26,591 nt of DNA from Bacteroidales bacterium (GCA_023229525.1 JALNZC010000050.1:1-26591), one strand, 5' to 3'. Positions 6,672 to 15,178 are shown, numbered from the stretch's first letter. The notes: generated by a model not told the origin, from the sequence alone. Translations and numbers: made by a program.

Positions 6672-8633
6672 ATGTATTCCAAAAGACAAAAAGACGGAAA
6701 CCCTGGAATCTTCCTGAATTATCTCAGATTTTTCATCGCGGTTACTCCTTTTTTTTTGTCATTCCTTTTTGCTTCCGGCAGTAATTCGGCCCATCCTCTT
6801 ACAATATGTGAGTCGTTATTGGAAATTGACACCAACCGTGTTGGATCTTCTGCTAACCGGAAGAACCGTGATACTTCTTTCTATTTGAGATCGCACAACT
6901 TTTATGATTCTTTGTACAAAAAATTTTCCCGAAAGAAAATCACCCAATTTCTATATAATCTTGCTTTTGTTGAACCGAAAAATATCCCGCTCCCTGATTC
7001 GGTACAGGTTTTGAAAAGTCCGGAACCTTTTCAAAAATATGCAGGGAAGGTTATCCGGCGAATTCACATCAAGGTTCTTCAACCTTTCGGGCCATCCATT
7101 TATGATACGAATGCAATTGCATTCACCGGGGTTGGGAGGGCGCTCAACAGTGTCCATTTGAATACGAGAAAATACATTATCCGACACAACCTTCTTTTCA
7201 AGAAAGGTCAGCGCATCGATCCCAAAATACTTGCCGATAATGAGCGTATACTCCGCGAACTTGACTTCATCAATGATGCCAGAATATTGGTTTCATCTTC
7301 GGATTCAATTGCCGATTCTGTTGACCTCACCGTGATCACCAAGGATGTATGGTCCATCGGATTTGACATCCCGGTGATCACAGCAAACCGCGTAATCGGC
7401 AGATTATACGATGCCAATTTTCTTGGTCTGGGCGACCGGTTAACGGGAACTATGTCGTTAGAACTGAATCGTGCTCCGTTTTTTCGCTTCGATGGATTAT
7501 CTTATGCTTTTACCAATATCGGTGGGTCTCAGGTCAATGCAACGATCGAGTACTATGCCAACAATGAAGGTGACCGGAGTTATTCCCTTGAATTTGAACG
7601 GCCATTTTTCACAAACCGGACGAAGTGGGCTGGAGGTACCGGCATTATCTGGTGGAAAGACGTAGTCGATCCGGACAGTACTTTAACATTTACAACGGAA
7701 TATAAGAATGAGGGCCTTTGGGGAGGCAGAGCCTTTTTACTCGGGAAGCAGAAGGAAGATTCACGTATTGTCGTTACAGGAGCGATATACAGGACAAAAT
7801 TCTCTCAGCGGCCGGCGGTCAGTATCGATTCGAACAAAAGATATTACAATCATTTTCAACAGCTTGTCAGTTTTTCATTTTCCCGGAACAACTTTTATGT
7901 TACCGATTATGTCCTGGGATTCGGCAAGATTGAAAACCTTCCATACGGACATCTTATCCAGGTGACATTGGGTTTGGATCAGACTGATTTTTATAACCGA
8001 GTTTATTCCGGTGTGACCTTTTCGGCCGGTCAATTTTTCAACCGGTTCGGATATCTGTCGGGATTTTTGTCTTTCAGTGGATTTTTTCACGGGAATTCAT
8101 TTGAAGATGCAGTCTTTAAGGTATATAGCAAATATTTTACACCTCTCTTAAGGACCAAAAACAATAGATTTAAATTTCGATCTTACATCATCACAGATTA
8201 CCGCTATTCATTTAACCTGAGATCGAACAATACGGATTATTACGATATTAACCTGGATTTCAAAATCAATAAAGTAAAAAATCCGGAAACCTTTGAGGGT
8301 GTGCATGCATTGTCTACGAGTTTAACCGGCGTTTGCTTTACACCATGGTTCCTGTACGGTTTTCGGTTTGGACTAATGGCAAATCTGCAAGCCGGACTCA
8401 TTGCCCCAAGGGGGAAAGACCTGACCCGATCTATTTTATTTACCGGATTGGGCCTTGGAGTCCTCATCAAAAATGATAATCTGATTTTCCCGACTTTTAT
8501 AATTGCGGGTTATTATTATCCATACACCGGAGGGAATCTAAATAAATTACAGATTTACCTTACCTCTGACCTGCACATGAATTTTTCCGATTTCAATGTC
8601 ACTGCACCTCATGAAGAAAGTATTGGGAATTGA
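6672..8633 (+). CDS. POTRA-containing outer-membrane beta-barrel protein (BamA/TamA-like)
   Basis: A 653-residue protein not assigned to a named family. Residues 14-40 form a hydrophobic export signal after a basic N-terminus. Residues about 127-226 look like a POTRA domain: a strand RRIHIKVLQ, then YIIRHNLLFKKGQRIDPKIL, NERILRELDFINDARI and the closing strand DSVDLTVITKDVWSI, the arrangement seen in the last POTRA of BamA, TamA and FhaC. From about 228 to the end, alternating aromatic and polar residues (for example RSYSLEFERPFFTNR) indicate a membrane barrel. The C-terminus (TAPHEESIGN) lacks the usual terminal aromatic BAM signal, which may instead be the strand around NKLQIYLTSDLHMNF. It starts on the base after the phosphomutase stop. 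A role in assembling or exporting envelope material is inferred from that context only. Confidence 0.7.
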   Translation: MYSKRQKDGNPGIFLNYLRFFIAVTPFFLSFLFASGSNSAHPLTICESLLEIDTNRVGSSANRKNRDTSFYLRSHNFYDSLYKKFSRKKITQFLYNLAFVEPKNIPLPDSVQVLKSPEPFQKYAGKVIRRIHIKVLQPFGPSIYDTNAIAFTGVGRALNSVHLNTRKYIIRHNLLFKKGQRIDPKILADNERILRELDFINDARILVSSSDSIADSVDLTVITKDVWSIGFDIPVITANRVIGRLYDANFLGLGDRLTGTMSLELNRAPFFRFDGLSYAFTNIGGSQVNATIEYYANNEGDRSYSLEFERPFFTNRTKWAGGTGIIWWKDVVDPDSTLTFTTEYKNEGLWGGRAFLLGKQKEDSRIVVTGAIYRTKFSQRPAVSIDSNKRYYNHFQQLVSFSFSRNNFYVTDYVLGFGKIENLPYGHLIQVTLGLDQTDFYNRVYSGVTFSAGQFFNRFGYLSGFLSFSGFFHGNSFEDAVFKVYSKYFTPLLRTKNNRFKFRSYIITDYRYSFNLRSNNTDYYDINLDFKINKVKNPETFEGVHALSTSLTGVCFTPWFLYGFRFGLMANLQAGLIAPRGKDLTRSILFTGLGLGVLIKNDNLIFPTFIIAGYYYPYTGGNLNKLQIYLTSDLHMNFSDFNVTAPHEESIGN

Positions 8634-8683
8634 TGTTCCCGGAAATTTAATACATTTATCCCCATGAAAATAATTCCATTGTT

Positions 8684-9229
8684 ATGACTGGCCAACAATC
8701 TATTCCTGACGATCCTGTATATTCAAGAAAAGTGCTTGAAATGCTTACGGTTGCAAATGAATATTGTCTTTTCCTCGAAAAAGCCGAAGATTATACTAAG
8801 CAGGAATTGTATCAGTTTTTGCAAAAAATTGTTCCCCTCATTTACCTGAAAGCATCTCTGCTGCCGGTTGTCGATGCTGAAGATGAAGAAGCCACTGAAC
8901 ATTACGTAACCGAAGAGCAATGGGAAACGATGTTCAATGTATTACGGAATAAATTTGAGGCAGAAGATCAGTTTCATTTTATTGATCTCCATGAAAGAAG
9001 TCATACAGATGCATTGACAGGGAGTATGGCAGAAAATTTTACAGATATTTACCAGGATTTAAAGGATTTTGTATTGCTTTATCAGAACCCGCTGAAATCC
9101 TTTAAAGAAAATGCCGTACAGGATTGCCGCCATCTGTTTGAAAATCGATTTGGCTTCCGGCTTGTTACAGTACATGCAGCCCTGCATTATTTATTGTTTA
9201 CAGGGGAAAAAGATGAGGGTAATTTTTAA
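8684..9229 (+). CDS. DUF5063 family protein
   Basis: A 181-residue acidic, mostly helical cytoplasmic protein. The arrangement VLEMLTVANEYCLFLE near the N-terminus, FLQKIVPLIYLKASLLP at about residues 46-62, and a C-terminal helix with the last conserved block around LVTVHAALHYLL matches what I recall of DUF5063, found almost only in Bacteroidota. Its function is unknown. No signal peptide or membrane segment is visible. It follows the barrel gene by 50 bases in the same direction, so it may be the last gene of that operon, and it converges on the TPR lipoprotein gene with a 27-base gap and no evident terminator. Confidence 0.7.
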   Translation: MTGQQSIPDDPVYSRKVLEMLTVANEYCLFLEKAEDYTKQELYQFLQKIVPLIYLKASLLPVVDAEDEEATEHYVTEEQWETMFNVLRNKFEAEDQFHFIDLHERSHTDALTGSMAENFTDIYQDLKDFVLLYQNPLKSFKENAVQDCRHLFENRFGFRLVTVHAALHYLLFTGEKDEGNF

Positions 9230-9256
9230 TTTCCTAAAAAATGACACACACTGAAC

Positions 9257-10282
9257 TTATTTTTTTACTTTTATCCTATCGATGCGGTTGAGACCTTCCA
9301 CCGCTTTTTCATAGTTCACATGTATTTTAAGGGATTGCTGATAATCTTCTATTGCTTTCTGATAATTACCGGATAATTCATAAGCATATCCCCTGTTAAA
9401 ATAGGCCTGGTAAAAAACCGGATCTTTTTTAATTGATTCGGTAAAAAAAGGGATGGCTTTTTGAAAGTCTTTCACATAAACCAAATAGATATATCCGATA
9501 TTGTAAGGTGCCTCGCGAAAAGCGGTATCGGTCTTCGAAAGGTTCAGATATACTTGAATGGCTTTTTCGTATTGGGAAGTTTCCTGATAGTACATCCCCA
9601 ACATATAAAGCGCTTCCCGGCTCTGTGGCTTGATATTGAGTGCATTTTTAAGATAGGCTTCCGCCATGGGGTCCTTTTTTATGGAATATAAATCACCCAA
9701 TTGTATGTAGGCTTCGTAATAATCCTGTTTCTTGTCAACAGCCTGCATCAGATCAGTAACGGCGTGATTGGTATCACCTTGTTCGAGCAATCCTATTGCC
9801 CTGGTAAAATAGGCAGATGCGATAGTGTTATCAAGCATAAGTAACTGTCGTACCATATCGTAACAATTCCGGTAATCCCTGATTATAAGATAAAGTTTAG
9901 CCAGTTTTAACATGGCTTCCTTATCTGTTGGATTGACTTTCGTTGCTTGTATCAAAGCATCCCTGCTGTTCTGGGGTTGCCCCATTAACAAGTATATATC
10001 GGAAAGCGTCACATAATAAACAGATTTCCGGGAATCGATTGAGATGGCTTTGTTGATATCCTTTAAAGCTTTGTCAAACTGATGATCTGCAAGGTAAAAT
10101 AAGGCTCTGGCATTGTATAGATCAGGGTTCGAAGCGTCATCAACAATCTGTTTATTCAGCGATTCAAGTTGAATTTTAGCTGTGTCAGAAACTTGTTTCC
10201 GGTGATCATTGCTACCTCTGTTCCGACAACCGATCCACCCCAATATGAAAAGCAGAAAAACTAAAATGAGGGTTCTGCGCAT
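9257..10282 (-). CDS. TPR-repeat lipoprotein
   Basis: A 341-residue protein with a lipoprotein signal peptide (MRRTLILVFLLFILGWIGC), so Cys19 would be the lipidated residue; Trp at -3 is unusual for a lipobox. At least seven tetratricopeptide repeats follow between about residues 45 and 335, with the recurring small/aromatic pattern (ALFYLADHQFDKALKDINKA; AYFNRGYAYELSGNYQKAI). TPRs form protein-binding solenoids, so it is probably an envelope-anchored adaptor; its partner is unknown. The residues after the cysteine (RNRGSND) lack the acidic surface-export signal known from Bacteroidota, so the periplasmic side is favoured. Only one base separates the recA stop from its ATG, so it is very likely co-transcribed with recA. 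Confidence 0.85.
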   Translation of the reverse strand: MRRTLILVFLLFILGWIGCRNRGSNDHRKQVSDTAKIQLESLNKQIVDDASNPDLYNARALFYLADHQFDKALKDINKAISIDSRKSVYYVTLSDIYLLMGQPQNSRDALIQATKVNPTDKEAMLKLAKLYLIIRDYRNCYDMVRQLLMLDNTIASAYFTRAIGLLEQGDTNHAVTDLMQAVDKKQDYYEAYIQLGDLYSIKKDPMAEAYLKNALNIKPQSREALYMLGMYYQETSQYEKAIQVYLNLSKTDTAFREAPYNIGYIYLVYVKDFQKAIPFFTESIKKDPVFYQAYFNRGYAYELSGNYQKAIEDYQQSLKIHVNYEKAVEGLNRIDRIKVKK

Positions 10283-10283
10283 T

Positions 10284-11288
10284 TTATTTTTGATTCTTCA
10301 GTACTTCTTTGATTTTAATTTCCAGTTCATCCATCAATTCCGGATTATCCTGCAAAATCTTTTTAACTCCATCGCGTCCCTGGCCTAGTTTGGTATCACC
10401 ATAACTGAACCATGAGCCGCTTTTTTTTATAATGTTGTTTTCTGTTGCCAGGTCTATGATCTCAAATGGTTTCGAAATTCCTTCCCCAAAGATGATATCA
10501 AATTCTGCTTTCCTGAAAGGAGGCGCCACTTTATTTTTTACGACTTTTACCCTCACCCTGTTCCCTACTGCTTCATCTCCGTCCTTAAGCTGATTTTGTT
10601 TACGGATATCGAGACGAACTGAAGCATAAAATTTCAGGGCATTGCCACCGGTAGTCGTTTCCGGGTTTCCAAACATGACGCCGATTTTTTCGCGGAGCTG
10701 GTTGATAAAAATACAACATGTTGCCGTCTTACTGATTGTGGAGGTAAGTTTGCGCAAAGCCTGTGACATCAGGCGTGCCTGTAATCCCATTTTGGAATCG
10801 CCCATTTCACCTTCAATTTCACTCTTGGGTGTCAATGCAGCTACCGAATCGATCACAATGATATCAATGGCACCTGACCGGATCAGGTTTTCCGTTATTT
10901 CCAGTGCCTGTTCTCCATTGTCAGGCTGCGAAACCAGGAGGTTTTCGACATCAACGCCCAGCTTCTGCGCATAAAAACGATCAAAGGCATGCTCCGCATC
11001 AATGAAGGCAGCAATCCCCCCGGCCTTCTGCGATTCGGCAATTGCATGAAGCGCCAGAGTCGTTTTGCCGGATGATTCAGGCCCATAGATTTCAATTACC
11101 CTTCCCTTGGGCAACCCACCGATGCCCAACGCGAAATTAAGCCCGATAGAACCTGTTGAAATAATTTCCACTGCCTCGATGGCATTATCGCCAAGACGCA
11201 TGACTGTACCTTTACCATAGGTTTTTTCCAGCTTATCGAGTGTAAGCTGTAATGCTTTCACCTTTTCCTTGTTTACTTCATTTGCCAT
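10284..11288 (-). CDS. recA: Recombinase RecA
   Basis: A 334-residue recombinase that forms the nucleoprotein filament for homologous recombination and stimulates LexA-type self-cleavage. Visible are the Walker A motif GPESSGKT (69-76), the catalytic Glu99 in DAEHAF, Walker B IIVID (143-147), the L1 loop region around EIEGEMGDSKMG, and the L2 loop with MFGNPETTTGG (205-215). The C-terminal tail is shorter than in E. coli (353 residues), as is normal for this phylum. An AGGAGG Shine-Dalgarno lies 8 bases upstream of the ATG. bcp lies directly upstream in the same direction and the TPR lipoprotein gene directly downstream. No promoter was recognised in the 45-base gap after bcp, so recA is probably read from the bcp promoter. 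Confidence 0.98.
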   Translation of the reverse strand: MANEVNKEKVKALQLTLDKLEKTYGKGTVMRLGDNAIEAVEIISTGSIGLNFALGIGGLPKGRVIEIYGPESSGKTTLALHAIAESQKAGGIAAFIDAEHAFDRFYAQKLGVDVENLLVSQPDNGEQALEITENLIRSGAIDIIVIDSVAALTPKSEIEGEMGDSKMGLQARLMSQALRKLTSTISKTATCCIFINQLREKIGVMFGNPETTTGGNALKFYASVRLDIRKQNQLKDGDEAVGNRVRVKVVKNKVAPPFRKAEFDIIFGEGISKPFEIIDLATENNIIKKSGSWFSYGDTKLGQGRDGVKKILQDNPELMDELEIKIKEVLKNQK

Positions 11289-11296
11289 TTTACTTT

Positions 11297-11302
11297 CCTC
11301 CT
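11297..11302 (-). promoter_or_regulatory. Strong Shine-Dalgarno of recA
   Basis: AGGAGG on the minus strand, 8 bases before the recA ATG. A full consensus is uncommon in this phylum, and it confirms the start at 11288. Confidence 0.75.
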
Positions 11303-11310
11303 GTTTTGGG

Positions 11311-11370
11311 GACGCACTACCGTCCGGCTTTACTCATTTAGACGCACTGCCGTGCGGCTTTACCTGGTTT
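11311..11370. repeat. 30-bp imperfect tandem duplication between bcp and recA
   Basis: Copies at 11311-11340 and 11341-11370 agree at 21 of their first 23 bases (GACGCACTRCCGTSCGGCTT and on). The right copy encodes the last residues of Bcp (VKPHGSASK); the left copy lies after the stop and would read VKPDGSASPK. The right copy can form a short hairpin (CGCAC with GTGCG); a base change weakens it in the left copy. Confidence 0.8.
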
Positions 11371-11831
11371 AGATTCATTAGTCTCATGATCTGTCCTGCA
11401 GGGTCTTTCGTATCTACTTTAGTAAGGATATGGGATATCATTCCTTGTTCATCTATAATGAATGTCATCCGGATGATACCTTCAACCTCTTTTCCATAGA
11501 GCTTCTTTTTACCCCAAACTCCATATTCCTTAATTATTTTTTTTTCTTTATCCGCGATAAGGGTAAAAGGTAATACATATTTTTCAGAAAAATTTTTATG
11601 CGACCGTTCGTTATCGGCGCTTACACCGATGATACTATAACCTTTCCCGATGAGAATCTGATAGTTATCCCTGAATCCACATGCTTCTGCCGTACATCCG
11701 GGGGTATTGTCTTTTGGATAGAAATAAAGAATAACCTTTCTTCCTGGAAAATCATGTAATGCAATGGCATTTCCAAACTGATCTGTTGCTGAAAATTCAG
11801 GAGCCCTGTCACCGGGTTGAAGAGAAGTCAT
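11334..11831 (-). CDS. bcp: Thioredoxin-dependent thiol peroxidase (Bcp/PrxQ peroxiredoxin)
   Basis: A 165-residue peroxiredoxin that reduces peroxides using a cysteine thiol and is recycled by thioredoxin. The active-site segment PKDNTPGCTAEACGFRD carries peroxidatic Cys46 and resolving Cys51, the five-residue spacing of the Bcp subfamily. The thioredoxin-fold strands RKVILYFYP and YSIIGVSADNE are evident. The last eight or nine residues (KPHGSASK) are encoded by a 30-bp segment repeated just beyond the stop codon and look like a recent addition to an ordinary C-terminus. It lies between nth and recA, all leftward. The frame continues open beyond its TGA into recA. Confidence 0.95.
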   Translation of the reverse strand: MTSLQPGDRAPEFSATDQFGNAIALHDFPGRKVILYFYPKDNTPGCTAEACGFRDNYQILIGKGYSIIGVSADNERSHKNFSEKYVLPFTLIADKEKKIIKEYGVWGKKKLYGKEVEGIIRMTFIIDEQGMISHILTKVDTKDPAGQIMRLMNLNQVKPHGSASK

Positions 11832-11926
11832 TGGGATTTGCTGTTTTGGTTTTATGGTTTATGAATGATTAATTGGAATTTTTTGATAATTATTTGTTCG
11901 ATTGAATATAAGAGGTAATGAGAATT

Positions 11927-11934
11927 CAAAAGTA
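11927..11934 (-). promoter_or_regulatory. Putative -7 element for bcp-recA
   Basis: TACTTTTG on the minus strand fits TAnnTTTG and lies in the 121-base gap between nth and bcp, implying a leader of about 90 bases. No -33 box was recognised. Confidence 0.35.
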
Positions 11935-11952
11935 TCAGTTTTTAAGGTGAGT

Positions 11953-12630
11953 TCAGTCAGATGACCCTGTTGAGTTATTAACAAAATCAGTCCTTTTTAA
12001 TGACAGATAATATTTGCAAAATGAAGTCACCCCACATTCCTCGCATTTGGGTTTCCGTGCCTGACAGATATAGCGCCCATGAAGAAGAAGCCAATGATGG
12101 GCGACCGATAATACATCTTTGGGAATGTGCTTAATCAATTGTTTTTCTGCTTGCAATGGATCCTTGGCATTGGTTGTAAGTCCGATACGGGCAGCAACCC
12201 GGAACACATGGGTATCGACAGCCATGGCCGGTTTTTTGAAAATGACCGATAGAATTACGTTGGCTGTCTTTCGTCCGATCCCCGGTAAGGTTTGCAAAAG
12301 ACCGGCGTCTGAAGGAAGATTGCCTTCGAATTTTTCTGTCAGCATCCGAGCCATTCCGATCAGGTTCTTGGTCTTATTATTTGGATAAGAACAGCTTTTA
12401 ATGAGCCTGAATACCTCTTCAGGTTGAGCAACTGAAAGTTGCTGAACAGTTGGGAAACGCCTGAAAAAAGCGGGCGTTATTAAATTGACACGCTTATCAG
12501 TGCACTGGGCTGATAAAATGGTTGCAACGACCAACTCATAAGGATCGTTATATTCCAATTCGGTTTCGGCATCGGGACGATGTTCAAGGAACCAGCCAAT
12601 AACATTTTTAAAACGCTCTTCCTTTCGCAT
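11953..12630 (-). CDS. nth: Endonuclease III
   Basis: A 225-residue base-excision-repair glycosylase/AP lyase acting on oxidised pyrimidines. The helix-hairpin-helix LPGIGRKTANVIL contains the catalytic Lys121, and Asp139 lies in VDTHVFR; both match E. coli Lys120 and Asp138. The C-terminal 4Fe-4S ligands Cys189, Cys196, Cys199 and Cys205 keep the C-x6-C-x2-C-x5-C spacing. ATG 12630 (MRKEERF) is chosen over an in-frame ATG at 12714, which would add 28 hydrophobic residues unlike the family, overlap the divergent gene and include its promoter. The tail after the cluster (YLSLKRTDFVNNSTGSSD) is slightly longer than usual. Confidence 0.96.
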   Translation of the reverse strand: MRKEERFKNVIGWFLEHRPDAETELEYNDPYELVVATILSAQCTDKRVNLITPAFFRRFPTVQQLSVAQPEEVFRLIKSCSYPNNKTKNLIGMARMLTEKFEGNLPSDAGLLQTLPGIGRKTANVILSVIFKKPAMAVDTHVFRVAARIGLTTNAKDPLQAEKQLIKHIPKDVLSVAHHWLLLHGRYICQARKPKCEECGVTSFCKYYLSLKRTDFVNNSTGSSD

Positions 12631-12645
12631 GGATTGATTTTTAGG

Positions 12646-12653
12646 CAAAAATA
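12646..12653 (-). promoter_or_regulatory. Putative -7 element for nth
   Basis: TATTTTTG on the minus strand, 15 bases before ATG 12630. It stands back to back with the divergent element at 12678-12685. Confidence 0.35.
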
Positions 12654-12677
12654 ATGAAAAAGAAATCGGGAAAAGAG

Positions 12678-12685
12678 TAAGTTTG
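12678..12685 (+). promoter_or_regulatory. Putative -7 element for the FAD oxidoreductase
   Basis: TAAGTTTG fits TAnnTTTG, 19 bases before ATG 12705. It supports that start and the short form of divergent nth. Confidence 0.45.
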
Positions 12686-12704
12686 CAAGTAACTAACATG
12701 CTCA

Positions 12705-13937
12705 ATGTCCACACAGGATTTCGATTTAATTATCATCGGCGCCGGACCAGCCGGTTGTACACTTGCATTAAAACTGGCACCCCTGGGAATAAGGATCGCG
12801 ATCATTGAAAAAGAGATTTTTCCCCGGGATAAAATTTGCGGTGATGCCCTCAGCGGAAAGGTTCTTAATGTGCTTAAGCGACTCCCTGACAATGCCTATA
12901 CCGATTTTATACATATGGTGGATAAGGTTCCTTCCTGGGGCATTCGTTTCGTGGCTCCAAACCTGAATTCAGTTGATGTGCCATTCAGATTTCATAAGGA
13001 TCCCGAACAACCGGCACCTGGTTTTATTTGTACACGTAAGGTGTTTGACACTTTTTTATTTGACCGGCTCAAAACACACTCCAATATCCACATTTTTCAG
13101 GGAGAAAAAGTGATCTGTCTGGACCGGACGACCAATGGCGTTCAGGTTGACAGTATAAGCCATCATTTGCATGGTCGCATCCTTGCCGGTGCCGATGGTG
13201 TTCACTCCATAGCCCGGAAATTCTGCAACCCGGTAACAACCGATAAAAAGCATTTCTGCGTTGGCATCCGTGCCTATTTTGAAAATGTATTGGAGCTTCA
13301 TCCGGAAAATTTCATTGAGCTTATATTCCTGAAATCATTGCTTCCCGGATATTTCTGGATCATTCCGTCAGCGGATGGAATGGTCAATGCGGGATTCGCA
13401 TTGATGAAGGGCAAAATTCCTGAACGAAAAGAAAGCATGTCGTCGCACTTTTCACACCTGATAAAAGATCACCCGTTTCTTGCTCCGCGTTTTAAAAATG
13501 CAAGACAGGTAAGCAAATTTGAAGCCCACACTTTACCCCTGGGTACCTTTGATCTCCGCCGGTCAGGGAATCGAACCCTTCTGCTTGGAGACGCTGCTTT
13601 CCTGGTGGATCCCTTCAGCGGTGAAGGAATAGGGAACGCCATGGCCAGCGGGGAAATCGCTGCTGAAGTACTCACGAATTGTTTTGGAACCAACGACTTC
13701 TCCGACGAAACACTTCAACTTTACGATTCCCGTATTCACCGTCGTATTATAACCGAGTTCCGTACTTCGGCAATGATGCAAAAACTGGCAAATTCTTCAT
13801 TGCTATTTAACTTGGTGGTGAACAAAGCCCGCAGGAATGAAGAGATCAGAAATATGCTTACCGCCATGTTTACCGATGAAGACCTGAAAAAAAAGCTGAC
13901 AAGACCGGGTTTTTATTTCAGAGTACTGTTCAAATAG
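12705..13937 (+). CDS. FAD-dependent oxidoreductase, geranylgeranyl-reductase-like
   Basis: A 410-residue flavoprotein of the p-hydroxybenzoate-hydroxylase fold. The dinucleotide-binding motif GAGPAG is at 12-17, with the strand-ending acid in IAIIEKE. The FPRDKICGDALSG segment (39-51) is the signature of the geranylgeranyl reductase branch, and the second FAD motif LLLGDAAFLVDPFSGEGIG is at about 291-309. Related enzymes reduce isoprenoid double bonds or oxidise aromatic and lipid substrates, but the substrate here cannot be read from sequence. No quinone or isoprenoid genes are adjacent. It is divergent from nth and convergent with the T9SS cargo gene, so it is probably monocistronic. The start is supported by a -7 element 19 bases upstream. 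Confidence 0.85.
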   Translation: MSTQDFDLIIIGAGPAGCTLALKLAPLGIRIAIIEKEIFPRDKICGDALSGKVLNVLKRLPDNAYTDFIHMVDKVPSWGIRFVAPNLNSVDVPFRFHKDPEQPAPGFICTRKVFDTFLFDRLKTHSNIHIFQGEKVICLDRTTNGVQVDSISHHLHGRILAGADGVHSIARKFCNPVTTDKKHFCVGIRAYFENVLELHPENFIELIFLKSLLPGYFWIIPSADGMVNAGFALMKGKIPERKESMSSHFSHLIKDHPFLAPRFKNARQVSKFEAHTLPLGTFDLRRSGNRTLLLGDAAFLVDPFSGEGIGNAMASGEIAAEVLTNCFGTNDFSDETLQLYDSRIHRRIITEFRTSAMMQKLANSSLLFNLVVNKARRNEEIRNMLTAMFTDEDLKKKLTRPGFYFRVLFK

Positions 13938-14010
13938 AAGTGAAAAAAGGATTGCTCGCAGAAACCTGAAGCGAATAAAGATTAAAATGAGAAAACGTTA
14001 AATTTATGGA

Positions 14011-15150
14011 TCACTGCGTCCCGCGAATGATGGTTACCGAACCTCGGAAAACATCCAAACCGTATTGACCCTCACACTTCAGCACAAAAAAATAGGTGCC
14101 GTCCGACAAATTTGCTCCTGACCATTCGCCGCTTTTAAAATTTGCCTGAGAAAAAATCTTTCTACCCCACCGGTCAAATACCACAAATTCATTGCTTAGA
14201 TAGGCAAGCCGGTAATCGACATCTTTGGATTCCCCTTTGATTTCGATCTCGAACCTGTCGTTTATTCCATCACCGTTAGGTGTAAAAACATTGGGAATTT
14301 TCAATTCAGCAACCTTAACAGTCACATTTTTTGTAATCGTGGTATCACATCCGTTCAGATCAGTAAAACGCAATTGCACCGGAAATTCACCGGTTTTGGC
14401 ATAGGTATGGGGACATGGATTTAAATTCGGAACTTTAACATCATCCCCGAAATCCCATGTCCAATTGGTAATATACCTTTTCATCGAATCGAGGAAAGAC
14501 ACCTGGATATTGGGATTGGTCAGATAAACAGTATCTTTCGGAAGTAACGTAACCTCAATTTTCGGAGACTTTAAATAGTCGACAAAATAAGTAGTATCCA
14601 GCGAACAACCCAATGAATCCGTGATAATCAAAGGATAATTCGTGCGTCTGGGACAAAGACCAAAAACAATGGTATCCTGTGAATGTCCTCCGTGCCAGTC
14701 GAAAATGTAATGCGGATAATTTTTAAAAGGAGTTCCCCCGGAGACCAGCGCTTTGAATTGTCCTTTGCATTCGGTAAGACACCCCAACGCATTATAACGA
14801 TACAAGGTATCGAGTTTCATTTTCGGGTGCATGCGCAGATGGGCGACGTTGCTGGTATCGGTAAAAGTTCCGGCTTGGGTGACGAACACTACAATGCATT
14901 GGTAGAAAGCGGTATCGTGTTCGGAAATTTGACCTATCCGAAAAGTCGAATCAATCGCTCCGGGAACGTTTATACTGTTTTTCATCCACTGATACGAAAG
15001 GGTTCCGTTTCCTGTGGTATCAATCGTTGTGATAAATGAAATGCTGTCGTGATAGCAAAGGATCGTGTCGGCAGGACTAACGATCACTGTTATCTGGCTT
15101 CTAACGGTAACGGATATAAATAGAAAAAAAAGAATCAGGAAGCGTTTCAT
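14011..15150 (-). CDS. Secreted multidomain protein with T9SS type B sorting domain
   Basis: A secreted protein of 379 residues from ATG 15150 (383 from the in-frame ATG at 15162). The later start is preferred because a -7 element at 15171-15178 would place the first ATG almost on the transcription start. Numbering from the longer form: signal peptide to about 22; an Ig-like domain about 24-112 (Cys36, Trp59, YQC at 87-89); a SprB-type repeat about 130-193 (VSGGTPF, ITDSLGCS); a PKD domain about 203-285 (WTWDFGDD, PHTYAKTGEF); and the gliding-motility-associated C-terminal domain from about 288 (IPNVFTPNGDGINDRFEIEI, then VVFDRWGRKIF and LSDGTYFFVL). The last domain directs type IX secretion. 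It is short for such a cargo and contains no catalytic domain. Confidence 0.92.
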   Translation of the reverse strand: MKRFLILFFLFISVTVRSQITVIVSPADTILCYHDSISFITTIDTTGNGTLSYQWMKNSINVPGAIDSTFRIGQISEHDTAFYQCIVVFVTQAGTFTDTSNVAHLRMHPKMKLDTLYRYNALGCLTECKGQFKALVSGGTPFKNYPHYIFDWHGGHSQDTIVFGLCPRRTNYPLIITDSLGCSLDTTYFVDYLKSPKIEVTLLPKDTVYLTNPNIQVSFLDSMKRYITNWTWDFGDDVKVPNLNPCPHTYAKTGEFPVQLRFTDLNGCDTTITKNVTVKVAELKIPNVFTPNGDGINDRFEIEIKGESKDVDYRLAYLSNEFVVFDRWGRKIFSQANFKSGEWSGANLSDGTYFFVLKCEGQYGLDVFRGSVTIIRGTQ

Positions 15151-15170
15151 CAGCGAAATCAATACGGTCG

Positions 15171-15178
15171 CAAAATTA
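15171..15178 (-). promoter_or_regulatory. Putative -7 element for the T9SS cargo gene
   Basis: TAATTTTG on the minus strand. Transcription would start near 15165, leaving about 15 bases before ATG 15150. Confidence 0.45.

Noticed and set aside
11269..11499. Plus-strand open frame across the bcp-recA junction
   Set aside because: It lies opposite well-identified bcp and recA; the repeated peptide in it (DALPSGFTHL, DALPCGFTWF) only mirrors the 30-bp duplication.
12631..12714. 28-residue hydrophobic extension of endonuclease III
   Set aside because: Nth is cytoplasmic and starts at the conserved MRKEERF region; the extension overlaps the divergent gene and both promoter elements.
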